From contig CAYJFC010000002.1 in NCBI GenBank assembly GCA_964369625.1, positions 6,032-70,031 on the forward strand: a stretch of DNA of 64,000 nt. The letters run 5' to 3'. How positions within the stretch are numbered: the stretch's first letter is position 1; each line of letters starts with the position of its first letter. Both the position numbers and the translations under genes were made by a program. Source of the stretch: CAKOSP01 sp964369625. GTDB taxonomy: Bacteria > Bacillota_I > Bacilli_A > RF39 > UBA660. Positions 7,656 through 16,062 of this stretch are shown in pieces. The notes under the pieces were generated by a model that was not told where the DNA came from, made no database searches, and was given only the letters and a program-made list of their open reading frames with translations.

Positions 7656-9060
7656 GTATATTTGGTTAGTACTTTTTTATGGTTACACTTTTTAATTAGT
7701 CTATTTTATTTTAAAATAATTTTAATTTCTTTCTAACTATTTTTTCATTATTTTTAGAACCAGTTCCTAAAGAAACTATATTTGAATTTGTTTCATCTTC
7801 TAACCATTCTAAATAATTTCTTATATATCTATTAAAGTATATATCATCATAACGACCTATTACCTTTGAATAGTTAATATCAAGATGTTGGAAAAAGTTT
7901 AAGTATAAATAATTTGGATCATTTACTATACAATTATTTTTAAGTTTTTTAATATCTAAATCAAACACTCTTCTTTCTTTTTTTGTAACAGTAGTTGTTT
8001 CAGATAAATCTTTTATTTCCCCAAAATCATAAAATTCACTACTATATGTAACATTATTTTGTAGTTTATTATATAATCTTTCTAACTCCAGTAATTTAAT
8101 ATTATTAAGATTATTCAAATCAACTTCACCATTAAATACTTGTAGGAGTTGTTCCTGTGAAAATTTATTTATTATAAATTCAATATATTCTTTATCGATA
8201 ATAAAACTTAAATCATCAAACATATCTATAGTCGGATAACTTTTATTTAAAGATGAAATATTTATATGTGACCAAGTAAGTTCGTTACCAGTTCCATACC
8301 TACCTGTATTAATATAATTTCCATTATAAGAAATGTTACTAATTCTTATAGGAAACGGCCTAATAACCATTAAAGTATCTAAAAGTCTTAAAGGTGATAT
8401 TCCTGAATCTGCTAATAACTGAGAGGTAGAAACATTTCTACTTGTTACATATGGGTAATTTCCACTATGATTAAGTGATAAATCAGCCCCTTGCGACCCT
8501 TCTAATAAAACATATCCTTGAATGTTATTTAAATGCTTATTAATTTTTTCTAAATAGTCATCATTTTTAATTACTATAGCATTTTTATATCCTTTGAAAA
8601 ATTCTAAATCAGGATTTCTAGTTACTTTTTCTGATATAGCCGTTCCACAACCTTTAAATGTAGAGCCAAATTTCAAATTGTTTTTTTCGTATTCTTTGTG
8701 TCTATCATCTATAATTGGTACCATTTCATGAACATATATCTTTCTATCTCCAAGTAAGTCTTTTATACTTTCATATTCAACAATAAAATCATTCATATCT
8801 ATTATTGACCCAGGACCTATAAATAGTTCAGCTTTTTGATTTACAATGGTTACTGGAATATTTCTAAATACATGTTTTAATCCATTTTCATCAACAAAGG
8901 TGTGACCTGCATTAGGCATATTATTAGTTATTGTAGCAACTATATTATAATCTGTTGCTATCTCTCCAATTACTTTACCTTTACCACAGCTACCTGCTGC
9001 TCCATCAATAATCGAAATAACATTTCTATTCATAGTAACACCTCTTGGTTGTTTATTATA
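7656..9060 (-). mobile_element. Candidate inserted cassette between ftsW tails
   Basis: About 1.4 kb carrying only the PurA/PurZ-like gene, bounded by two ftsW tails. This is the arrangement expected when a circular DNA with an ftsW 3' end integrates by single crossover, or when an element targets a gene 3' end and restores it. No integrase, transposase or terminal inverted repeat is present. At the junction next to the orphan tail lie two adjacent imperfect copies of TGGTTA..ACTTTTTA (7663-7679 and 7680-7694). Confidence 0.4.
7711..9033 (-). CDS. Divergent adenylosuccinate synthetase (PurA/PurZ-like)
   Basis: A 440-residue member of the adenylosuccinate synthetase family, which joins Asp to a 6-oxopurine nucleotide using GTP or ATP. 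Family landmarks are present: P-loop GAAGSCGKGK (11-20), NAGHT with the catalytic His44, GPGSII (73-78), GCGTAISEKVTR (128-139), LLEGSQG and YVTSRN (195-200), and TTVTKKERRV (347-356). The canonical P-loop is GxQWGDEGKGK; here the catalytic Asp is Ser15 and the next Glu is Cys16. Phage PurZ enzymes, which make 2-aminoadenine precursors, also lack that Asp, reported as Ser. So this is unlikely to be the housekeeping PurA. It is the only gene between two ftsW tails and has its own TATAAT (just after the ftsW stop) and AGAGGTG ribosome site. Substrate unknown. Confidence 0.85.
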   Translation of the reverse strand: MNRNVISIIDGAAGSCGKGKVIGEIATDYNIVATITNNMPNAGHTFVDENGLKHVFRNIPVTIVNQKAELFIGPGSIIDMNDFIVEYESIKDLLGDRKIYVHEMVPIIDDRHKEYEKNNLKFGSTFKGCGTAISEKVTRNPDLEFFKGYKNAIVIKNDDYLEKINKHLNNIQGYVLLEGSQGADLSLNHSGNYPYVTSRNVSTSQLLADSGISPLRLLDTLMVIRPFPIRISNISYNGNYINTGRYGTGNELTWSHINISSLNKSYPTIDMFDDLSFIIDKEYIEFIINKFSQEQLLQVFNGEVDLNNLNNIKLLELERLYNKLQNNVTYSSEFYDFGEIKDLSETTTVTKKERRVFDLDIKKLKNNCIVNDPNYLYLNFFQHLDINYSKVIGRYDDIYFNRYIRNYLEWLEDETNSNIVSLGTGSKNNEKIVRKKLKLF

Positions 9061-10143
9061 TCACTTTTTACTTATATTTAAAACTATTCCTATACTTGCT
9101 AGTGATATTAAAAGACTTGATCCACCATAACTAAGAAATGGTAGCGTTACCCCTGTAACAGGTATAAGTCCCACAACTACAGCTAAATTGAGAAGTGCTT
9201 GCACTAGTATTCCGCTTCCTATACCAAATGATAAATATTTTGCAAATAAATTTGTTTGTTTAAGAGATATTTTAATAATTCTATAAAATATAAAAAAGAA
9301 GAAAGATGTAACAATTATGACTCCTAAAAAACCAAATTCTTCACTAATAATAGAAAATATAAAATCAGTTTGAGGCTCAGGAAGATAAAAATGTTTTTGC
9401 CTAGAAGACATAAATCCTTGTCCGAGAAGACCACCTGGTCCTATTGCATATAAACTTTGAATTATTTGAAAACCTGATCCAAGTGGATCACTCCATGGAT
9501 TCAAAAACGATACAATTCTGGCAACTCTATAGGGTGCCGCTATAATTAAACCTACTACACCAAGCAACCCTGCTATACCTAATTTTATAAAAAAACTTAA
9601 GTTAACTCCAGAGGCAAATATTATAATTATATTAGTTAACACTAGTACTACACCCGTTCCAAAATCTGGTTCTAGCATAATTAAAGTAAATGTTAAAATA
9701 ATAACACCTAAAAGCGGCATTATATTTTTTATATTATTATTGGTATTAATTTTATTTTTAGATAAATATTTAGATGTAAAAATAATTAAAGCTAATTTTG
9801 TAAATTCTGAAGGTTGTAATCCAAACGAACCTATACCAAACCAACTTCTAGATCCATTACGAACAACTCCTATCCCAGGAATAAGTACTAAAATTAATAA
9901 TACGAAACATATTATAAAAATTAAATTACTTCTTTTTTCATAAAATTTATAATTAATTTTAGAAATAATAAATACTCCAATAATTCCTATTATTAAAAAT
10001 AAACTCTGCTGCATAACAAAACGATACTGGTTATCAAATTTATATTCTGCCCATACATAACTAGAAGAATATATCATTATACAACCAAAAACACTTAATA
10101 TAACAACACTTATTAAAAGTGGATAGTCTATTTTTTTACTCAT
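9061..10143 (-). CDS. ftsW: FtsW/RodA/SpoVE family SEDS glycosyltransferase
   Basis: Polytopic membrane enzyme that polymerises lipid II into glycan strands together with a class B PBP. At 360 residues it has the normal length, with about ten hydrophobic helices. Family landmarks are GIGSFGLQPSEFTKL, the loop LPEPQTDFIFSIISEEFG carrying the essential Asp, and the C-terminal PVTGVTLPFLSYGGSSLL. FtsW, RodA and SpoVE cannot be separated by eye; a class B PBP lies 11 kb away, not next to it. Its last 32 codons are repeated, with synonymous changes, at 7557-7655. The stop TGA runs directly into TATAAT, a likely -10 for the following gene. Confidence 0.92.
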   Translation of the reverse strand: MSKKIDYPLLISVVILSVFGCIMIYSSSYVWAEYKFDNQYRFVMQQSLFLIIGIIGVFIISKINYKFYEKRSNLIFIICFVLLILVLIPGIGVVRNGSRSWFGIGSFGLQPSEFTKLALIIFTSKYLSKNKINTNNNIKNIMPLLGVIILTFTLIMLEPDFGTGVVLVLTNIIIIFASGVNLSFFIKLGIAGLLGVVGLIIAAPYRVARIVSFLNPWSDPLGSGFQIIQSLYAIGPGGLLGQGFMSSRQKHFYLPEPQTDFIFSIISEEFGFLGVIIVTSFFFFIFYRIIKISLKQTNLFAKYLSFGIGSGILVQALLNLAVVVGLIPVTGVTLPFLSYGGSSLLISLASIGIVLNISKK

Positions 10144-10166
10144 ATACTAAACTTTATTAAGTTTAT

Positions 10167-10195
10167 AAAAAAAAAGAACCCAAGTTCTTTTTTTA
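10167..10195 (-). terminator. Terminator of the nuclease gene
   Basis: AAAAAGAAC / GTTCTTTTT hairpin with a long T run on the minus strand, overlapping the nuclease stop codon. Confidence 0.85.
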
Positions 10196-10918
10196 TGTTA
10201 AATAACTAGTTCCATCACTATAATTAATTGTCACTCCTGGCTGTACATTATATACATATACATTAAACATTATTTCATCATCTAATGTAGATAAAGCTTC
10301 CATAATAACACCGCTAGCAACTAAATTATCTCCATCATAAACTGGAGTTACTCTATACAAAACTGGATTACCTGTTTCTTTAATATAGTCTGCTACCATA
10401 TTTTCAAAAGGAAGCATTCCTTCAACATTAAAATATCTTGTTCCTGTTATTAAATTTTCTTCGTTGGCATTTTCACCAGTTAACTGAAATCCGATTAAAT
10501 GTGATCTATTATATAAATATTTCCCTGACACAATATCATACTTAACTGTTTGCCATCCGCTAGGCTTTACCGTTCCTATGCTCTCTCTATCTTCAGTAGG
10601 CATTAAACTACTATCTATTTTTGCATATGCAGTGCCAGCTCTATTTAAATTATCTAGTGGCATATATTCTTCAAAAATATTTTTTTCTTTGTCATTATCA
10701 GTAAATAATGGGATATTATCATTTAATACTACATATATATTTTCAGTATATACAGGAATATCATCAATATTATAACTTTCATATGTAGTTGCACTTTCTA
10801 TTGTAGTTTTTGCATCATCAGTGAAAAAATTAATTACATCATCAAATGAATATGATCCATTTAAAAAGTAAATACCAATTCCTACAAGACCCACTAAACC
10901 TATTAATGTTTTTTTCAT
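10193..10918 (-). CDS. Membrane-anchored DNA/RNA non-specific endonuclease
   Basis: A 241-residue nuclease of the EndA/NucA beta-beta-alpha-metal type. An N-terminal hydrophobic helix (about 4-20) anchors it or directs export. The catalytic domain holds LYNRSHLIGFQLTGENANEEN, the family version of the DRGH motif (His as base, Asn as metal ligand), then TGTRYFNVEGMLPFEN. Relatives act in DNA uptake during competence or in nutrient scavenging. It overlaps the upstream gene by four bases (ATGA), a sign of coupled translation, and ends in a terminator. Competence is possible, but no other com gene except an orphan prepilin is present. Confidence 0.88.
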   Translation of the reverse strand: MKKTLIGLVGLVGIGIYFLNGSYSFDDVINFFTDDAKTTIESATTYESYNIDDIPVYTENIYVVLNDNIPLFTDNDKEKNIFEEYMPLDNLNRAGTAYAKIDSSLMPTEDRESIGTVKPSGWQTVKYDIVSGKYLYNRSHLIGFQLTGENANEENLITGTRYFNVEGMLPFENMVADYIKETGNPVLYRVTPVYDGDNLVASGVIMEALSTLDDEIMFNVYVYNVQPGVTINYSDGTSYLT

Positions 10919-11319
10919 ATACTGCTCCTAATATAAATTTCTCTAGTAATTTTTTTATGAGAATTACCAATAAATTCCTTTGTTTCACGTAATATATATT
11001 TACTTAAATCAATGTCCAATTTAATATCAGACGGATATGATCTATTAAATTTATATACTATAATTTCATCTATTTCTTTTTCAATTTTTTTTAAGTCACT
11101 AAGTTCATTAAAATAAAAACCTGATTCCGATACTATATTATCAGAAATATTAATTGTTTTATTATAACCATATTCTTCAAACATTTTATATGAATAATTA
11201 TTCATATGTAAATATACATTTAAAAACTCTATATCTTCAATTATTTTTCTATCTTTACTAACTCTTTTATTATTCCAAGATATTCCATATTTATCATCTA
11301 TACAAACTATAATCTTCAT
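10915..11319 (-). CDS. Conserved protein of unknown function coupled to the nuclease
   Basis: A 134-residue soluble protein. It resembles a widespread Firmicutes family that I recall as starting MKxIVCVDDxxGMLFNxRRxSxD and often mislabelled ribonuclease Z: here MKIIVCIDDKYGISWNNKR at the start and FNRSYPSDIKLDIDL then FIGNSHKKITREIY at the end. The metal-lactamase motif of true RNase Z is absent. Its stop overlaps the nuclease start by four bases, so the two are made together. An inhibitor or chaperone of the nuclease is conceivable, but this is inference. A TATAAT and AAGGAGT precede its ATG. Confidence 0.8.
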   Translation of the reverse strand: MKIIVCIDDKYGISWNNKRVSKDRKIIEDIEFLNVYLHMNNYSYKMFEEYGYNKTINISDNIVSESGFYFNELSDLKKIEKEIDEIIVYKFNRSYPSDIKLDIDLSKYILRETKEFIGNSHKKITREIYIRSSI

Positions 11320-11391
11320 ATTTACTCCTTAAATATTATAACACTATTTAATAAATTAAGATCTTTTTATATTATATCTTTACATATATAA

Positions 11392-11874
11392 TTAGTATTC
11401 TCTGTTTACATGGTGAAATAATCGATTATATTTTATTATCTCATATAAAATATCAGGAACAACATTATAATCTTTCAATTTATTTATTTCAATCCATTTA
11501 AAATATTCTTCACTGCTAGCTGTTTCATCTTGATTATATATTATTTCTGGAAATATATATTTATCAACTTTTAAAGATAATTCTCCAATAAAAAGAATTT
11601 CATGTCTACTTTTTTTATCAAAATCAGATTCGAAGAAATTTTCTACAATTCCTCTTGTTCTAACAAAATTGCATTCAAGTTTTGTTTCTTCGTAAATTTC
11701 TCTAAGCATCGCTTCATGTGCAGCTTCACCTACTTTGCATTTACCACCTGGAAGAGTTGCATAATCTGTTTTTTCATTAAATTGTAATAATACTTTTTTA
11801 TTATGTATTACCAGTGCGCTAACTCTAAATACAAAATTCATTTTTTTATCTACTATTTTAATATCTTTTCCCAT
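11392..11874 (-). CDS. Nudix hydrolase
   Basis: A 160-residue Nudix protein with a canonical box, GGKCKVGEAAHEAMLREIYEET (quoted in part; GX5EX7REUXEEXGU pattern near residues 46-67, last Gly replaced by Lys). The domain begins with RVSALVIHNKKVLLQ, the usual first strands. Downstream EYFKWIEI matches the C-terminal part of ADP-ribose/nucleoside-diphosphate type Nudix proteins. It stands between the nuclease pair and the hydrogenase and looks monocistronic. Substrate cannot be stated. Confidence 0.88.
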   Translation of the reverse strand: MGKDIKIVDKKMNFVFRVSALVIHNKKVLLQFNEKTDYATLPGGKCKVGEAAHEAMLREIYEETKLECNFVRTRGIVENFFESDFDKKSRHEILFIGELSLKVDKYIFPEIIYNQDETASSEEYFKWIEINKLKDYNVVPDILYEIIKYNRLFHHVNREY

Positions 11875-11902
11875 AATCTACTCCATTTAACTTTATTATA
11901 TC

Positions 11903-11926
11903 AAAAAAATACCTACTGTGGTATTT
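11903..11926 (-). terminator. Terminator of the hydrogenase operon
   Basis: AAATACC-acagta-GGTATTT followed by T run on the minus strand; the hydA stop codon lies in the loop. Confidence 0.85.
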
Positions 11927-13667
11927 CTTTTTTTAAATTATATTTGGTTGTTTTTTCATAAACTGTATGAAATAATTCATGTGCTTTTTCTTTTCCAGGT
12001 TTCCCAATATATTCTAAATATATTTTTTGCATTTCTGGATTTTCATGCGATTTTCTAATTTTGCTTTTTTCATCTACACTATATAAAGCACTTGCTCTTA
12101 AACTTCTAACATCTGTTTTATCCAAAATATTGCTATGCACTATAGGTTGACCACCACCCATGATGCATCCTCCTGGACATGCCATTATTTCTATAAAATC
12201 ATATTTTTCTTTACCCGATTCTAATTCTTTTAATATAATGTCCGCATTTTTAAGTCCAGATACTACTACTAATTTGTACTCCTTATTATTAATTGTTACT
12301 GCTGCTTTTTTGATAGCTTTGTCTTTTCTAATTTCTTCAAAAACTATTTTTTCACTTCTATCTCCTAGTAAATCTTTAGCAGTTCTAACAGCAGCTTCCA
12401 TTACTCCTCCAGAAGTTCCAAATATAGCAGCAGCTCCAGTTGCATACCCAAGAGGATTATCAAACTCTTTTTCTGGTAAATTCTTAAAATCAATACTGTA
12501 ATCATTTATTAATTTAGCAAGTTCTCTAGTAGTTATTACTGCATCAACATCTTTTAAGCCATTTACCTCACTACCTTTTTTTGTGATTTCATATTTTTTT
12601 GAAGTACATGGCATAACTGATACAACAAAAATATTTTCTGGTTTTAACTTATTTCGTTTAGCGTAATAAGATTTAATAACGGCACCAAGCATTTGATGAG
12701 GTGATTTACAAGTAGACAAATGATTTATGTAATTTGGATAGTTCATTTCTATAAATCTTACCCAAGCAGGTGAGCAAGATGTTATCATTGGTAATATTTC
12801 ATTATTTTGAATACGCTTTACTAGTTCAACAGCTTCTTCCATAATCGTAAAATCTGCACCCGTATTAGTATCAAATACTTTTTTAAATCCCATTTCATTT
12901 AGAGCACTAACCATTTTACCAGTAACGTTTTCTCCTATTTCATAGCCAAATTCTTCACCTAGTGCTACTCTTATTGACGGAGCAGTTTGAACAACAACAT
13001 ATTTATTCTCATCTTTAAGAGCCTTTTTAACTTTAGATATATTTTCTTTTTCACTTAAAGCACCAGTTGGACAAGCTATAATACACTGACCACAATATGT
13101 GCAATTTACATCATTTAAACTTGCGTTACATGCAGTGCTAACAATTGAATCAAATCCTCTGTTCATTGTATTTATAGCACCTATATTTTGAATTTTATCA
13201 CATACACTTACACATCTTTTGCATAATATACATTTATTTGAATCTCTAACAATAGATGGTGATTTATCATCTATTTGATAAGTGTGCTTTTCACCTTTAT
13301 AAATTGATGATTCCACATTATATTTTTTCATTAATTTTTTTAGTTCACATTTGCCTTTTCTAGAACAATTTAAACAATCAAAATGATGATTTGAAACTAT
13401 TAAATTAAGCATTTTTAATCTGGCTTCTTCTACATCAATTTCATTTGTATTTACATTTAAACCATCATAAACTTTTAAAGAGCACGCTGTATATAATTTA
13501 TTATCTTGTAGATTTTTAACAAGACACATACGACAACTACTATTGTTATTTACATTTTTTAAAAAGCATAGTGTTGGTATAAAAATATTATTACTTCTAG
13601 CCACTTCTAAAATGGTTTTACCTTCATTAACAGTAAATTCATTATTATTTATACTTATATTAATCAT
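11913..13667 (-). CDS. hydA: [FeFe] hydrogenase catalytic subunit
   Basis: Catalyses reversible H2 formation in the cytoplasm; 584 residues. Domains in order: [2Fe-2S] ferredoxin (Cys34, 45, 48, 62), a His-Cys3 cluster region (HHFDCLNCSRKGKCELK), two 4Fe-4S clusters (CILCKRCVSVC and CTYCGQCIIACP), then the H-cluster domain with all three signatures: TSCSPAW (296-302), MPCTSKK (352-358) and ACPGGCIMGGG (496-506). This is the HydA/HndD subunit of NAD(P)-linked, often electron-bifurcating, hydrogenases. It is the last gene of a hydC-hydB-hydA operon, eight bases after hydB. The maturases HydEFG are not in the window. Confidence 0.95.
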   Translation of the reverse strand: MINISINNNEFTVNEGKTILEVARSNNIFIPTLCFLKNVNNNSSCRMCLVKNLQDNKLYTACSLKVYDGLNVNTNEIDVEEARLKMLNLIVSNHHFDCLNCSRKGKCELKKLMKKYNVESSIYKGEKHTYQIDDKSPSIVRDSNKCILCKRCVSVCDKIQNIGAINTMNRGFDSIVSTACNASLNDVNCTYCGQCIIACPTGALSEKENISKVKKALKDENKYVVVQTAPSIRVALGEEFGYEIGENVTGKMVSALNEMGFKKVFDTNTGADFTIMEEAVELVKRIQNNEILPMITSCSPAWVRFIEMNYPNYINHLSTCKSPHQMLGAVIKSYYAKRNKLKPENIFVVSVMPCTSKKYEITKKGSEVNGLKDVDAVITTRELAKLINDYSIDFKNLPEKEFDNPLGYATGAAAIFGTSGGVMEAAVRTAKDLLGDRSEKIVFEEIRKDKAIKKAAVTINNKEYKLVVVSGLKNADIILKELESGKEKYDFIEIMACPGGCIMGGGQPIVHSNILDKTDVRSLRASALYSVDEKSKIRKSHENPEMQKIYLEYIGKPGKEKAHELFHTVYEKTTKYNLKKEIPQ

Positions 13668-13674
13668 AAAACTC

Positions 13675-15486
13675 CTAACCTATAATAGCATTAAAAGGAC
13701 AAGCTTTAATGCATAATTTACATTTAACGCATTTTTCTTTATTAATTTTTCTAATAGCTGTCCCTTCAATTGCTTCAAAAGAACATGCTTTTTGACATAA
13801 GCCACACGATTTACATTTATCAGGATCTATAAATATTTCATCTGATAAATTACATATATTTGCATCACATTTGTGATGTACTATGTGATTAATATATTCT
13901 TCTTTAAAATATTTTAAAGTACTTAAAACTGGATTTGGAGCACTTTGTCCAAGTCCACATAAACTAGTTTTAATTATAGTATTAGATAAATCTTCTAAAA
14001 GGTCTAAATCTTCAAGCTGGGCTTTCCCTGTTGTTATTTTTTCAAGAATTTCACTCATTCTTTTAGTTCCTATTCTGCATGCTGTACATTTACCACAACT
14101 TTCACTTACTGTAAAATCTAAATAAAATTTAGCCAAAGATACCATACATTTACTATCATCAACTACTATTAAGCCTCCAGACCCCATCATAGATCCTATA
14201 TTTTTTAGCGATTCGTAATCCATTTTAGTATCTAATAGCGCCTCAGGTATACACCCTCCTGAAGGTCCGCCTGTTTGGGCAGCTTTAAATTTCTTATTGT
14301 TGTTAATTCCTCCACCGATATCAAATATTATTTCTCTAAGCGTTATTCCTATTGGCACTTCTACAAGGCCAGTATTTACAACATCACCACCTAAAGCAAA
14401 TACTTTAGTTCCTCCTGAATTTTCTGTACCTATTTTATTAAATGCTTTGCTTCCTGATAAAATAATAAGAGGAATATTTGCTAGTGTTTCCACATTATTT
14501 ATAACTGTTGGACAGCCATATAATCCTGCAATAGTAGGATAAGGTGGTTTTCCTCTGGGGTGTCCTATTTTTCCTTCAATGGATTCTAAAAGAGCTGTTT
14601 CTTCTCCACAAACAAAAGCTCCAGCTCCTATTCTAATTTCTAAATCAAATGAAAAATTACTATCTAATATATTATTTCCAAGAATTTTATATTCATATGC
14701 TTTACTAATAGCTGCTTTAAGTTTTTTTACAGCATTTGGATATTCTGCTCTAATATAAATATAGCCTTTATTTGCATTAATAGCATATGCTGCAATAATA
14801 ATTCCTTCTATAACACTGTGAGGATTTCCTTCTAAAATAGAGCGGTCCATAAAAGCTCCAGGATCTCCTTCATCAGCATTACATATTACATATTTTTGTT
14901 CTGATTTAATTTCATATGCTGATTTCCATTTCAGACCAGTATTAAAACCGGCCCCACCTCTTCCTCTAAGCTTGGAATCAGTTATCATGGTAATTATTGA
15001 TTCATTTGATAATGTAAGTATTTTTTCTAAAGCTTTATAACCATCATTTTTTATATAATGATCAATATTTTCCGGATCAATTAATCCACATAATTTTAAC
15101 ACTTGTCTATTTTGTTTTTTATAAAATGAAATATTTTCTAACTTTTTACTTATTTTACCATTTTCATCTTCTAACAATAATTTATCAACTATAATATTTT
15201 GCTTTATATGACTATCAATAATTTCTTTACAATTTTTAATGGATACCTGAGCATAACATACATTATCTGGTTTTACAGCTACAAAAGGTCCTTTAGAGCA
15301 TAAACCAAAACAACCTGTTTTAATTACTTTTACACTATCTAAACTTTCACTATTAATAATTTTGTTAAACTCATCTATTATTTTCATAGAATTTGATGCA
15401 CTACACCCAGTATCACTACATACTAAAATATGTTTTTCATTTTTTAAAATGTTTTTTTCTTTTCTAATTTCATTAAAAATTTTCAT
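13675..15486 (-). CDS. hydB: NuoF-like hydrogenase subunit (NAD/FMN)
   Basis: Flavin subunit that exchanges electrons with NAD(P)H and, in bifurcating enzymes, with ferredoxin; about 603 residues. It begins with a thioredoxin-like [2Fe-2S] domain (CSDTGCSAS and CFGLCSKG), then the NuoF core with FMN/NAD loops GRGGAGFNTG and GAGAFVCGEETAL, an SLBB part, the 4Fe-4S site ESCGKCTACRIGT, and a C-terminal two-cluster ferredoxin (CKSCGLCQKAC, CVKCKLCIKAC). Two ATG codons lie in a row; the second, at 15486, is better placed behind AAGGAG. The start overlaps hydC, indicating translational coupling. HndC is the equivalent name in Desulfovibrio. Confidence 0.95.
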   Translation of the reverse strand: MKIFNEIRKEKNILKNEKHILVCSDTGCSASNSMKIIDEFNKIINSESLDSVKVIKTGCFGLCSKGPFVAVKPDNVCYAQVSIKNCKEIIDSHIKQNIIVDKLLLEDENGKISKKLENISFYKKQNRQVLKLCGLIDPENIDHYIKNDGYKALEKILTLSNESIITMITDSKLRGRGGAGFNTGLKWKSAYEIKSEQKYVICNADEGDPGAFMDRSILEGNPHSVIEGIIIAAYAINANKGYIYIRAEYPNAVKKLKAAISKAYEYKILGNNILDSNFSFDLEIRIGAGAFVCGEETALLESIEGKIGHPRGKPPYPTIAGLYGCPTVINNVETLANIPLIILSGSKAFNKIGTENSGGTKVFALGGDVVNTGLVEVPIGITLREIIFDIGGGINNNKKFKAAQTGGPSGGCIPEALLDTKMDYESLKNIGSMMGSGGLIVVDDSKCMVSLAKFYLDFTVSESCGKCTACRIGTKRMSEILEKITTGKAQLEDLDLLEDLSNTIIKTSLCGLGQSAPNPVLSTLKYFKEEYINHIVHHKCDANICNLSDEIFIDPDKCKSCGLCQKACSFEAIEGTAIRKINKEKCVKCKLCIKACPFNAIIG

Positions 15487-15934
15487 CATTTTTACTCCTT
15501 AAATCATTAATAATGCTTTCTAATTTATCTAGTGTACAGTTTCCATAAATTTCATCATTAACAATAAGTACTGGAGCCAGACTACAAGCACCAACACATC
15601 TATTTTCCACTATTTTAAATAGTCCGTCACTTGTTACTTCACCTGTTTTTATATTTAATGTATTTTCAAGTTTCTCTAAAAGATTCTTTGCACCTTTTAC
15701 AAAACAAGCTGTTCCCATACACACCGATATATTATATTTACCATTACGAGATAAAGAAAATCTTGAATAAAATGTAATCACACTATAAATTTCTGCCATC
15801 GATACATTTAAATAATCAGATATTAATAGTTGATTTTCAAGCGATATGTATCCATATTTGTCTTGAAATTCATTTAATATTTCTATTAAGTTACTTTTAT
15901 CTTTACTATATTTTTTTAATACTTCATTTTCCAT
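15473..15934 (-). CDS. hydC: NuoE-like hydrogenase subunit ([2Fe-2S])
   Basis: Thioredoxin-like [2Fe-2S] electron carrier, 153 residues, the usual NuoE/HndA length. Ligands are CMGTACFVKG and NRCVGACSLAP (two pairs of Cys). The N-terminal helical part IEILNEFQDKYGYISLE is typical for the family. First gene of the operon, with TAGACA-17-TAAAAT upstream. It overlaps hydB by 14 to 17 bases. Together the three subunits would reoxidise NADH, possibly with reduced ferredoxin, and release H2 during fermentation. Confidence 0.95.
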   Translation of the reverse strand: MENEVLKKYSKDKSNLIEILNEFQDKYGYISLENQLLISDYLNVSMAEIYSVITFYSRFSLSRNGKYNISVCMGTACFVKGAKNLLEKLENTLNIKTGEVTSDGLFKIVENRCVGACSLAPVLIVNDEIYGNCTLDKLESIINDLRSKNDENF

Positions 15935-15959
15935 AGTGCACTCCTATATTCTTATATAT

Positions 15960-15988
15960 ATTTTATCAAATATAATAGGTGCTGTCTA
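15960..15988 (-). promoter_or_regulatory. Promoter of the hydCBA operon
   Basis: Minus-strand TAGACA (15983-15988), 17-bp spacer, TAAAAT (15960-15965). No clear Rex palindrome was seen around it. Confidence 0.6.
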
Positions 15989-16035
15989 TTAATTAAACAC
16001 ATAAGAATATTTTTATAATATAGGTTTTCTATCAT

Positions 16036-16062
16036 AAAAAAAGTAATTAAATATTAATTACT
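16036..16062 (-). terminator. Terminator of the ABC-F gene
   Basis: AGTAATTAA-tat-TTAATTACT followed by seven T on the minus strand, containing the stop codon. Confidence 0.85.

Larger units (their letters stand above)
7557..9159. repeat. Imperfect direct repeats of the ftsW tail flanking the PurA-like gene
   Basis: Copies at 7557-7655 and 9061-9159, same orientation, offset 1504 bp, 88/99 identical by hand alignment. Similarity fades just outside: beyond the stop both read TGATATA, then diverge. Confidence 0.85.

Noticed and set aside
7711..9033. Naming this gene purA
   Set aside because: The catalytic Asp of the P-loop is missing, so a housekeeping role cannot be claimed from sequence.
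7656..9060. Insertion sequence or integron cassette
   Set aside because: No transposase, integrase, terminal inverted repeats or attC-like structure was found; only the flanking repeats suggest mobility.
12160..12501. Plus-strand open frame of 113 codons
   Set aside because: Antisense to hydA over its conserved H-cluster region; no start signal.
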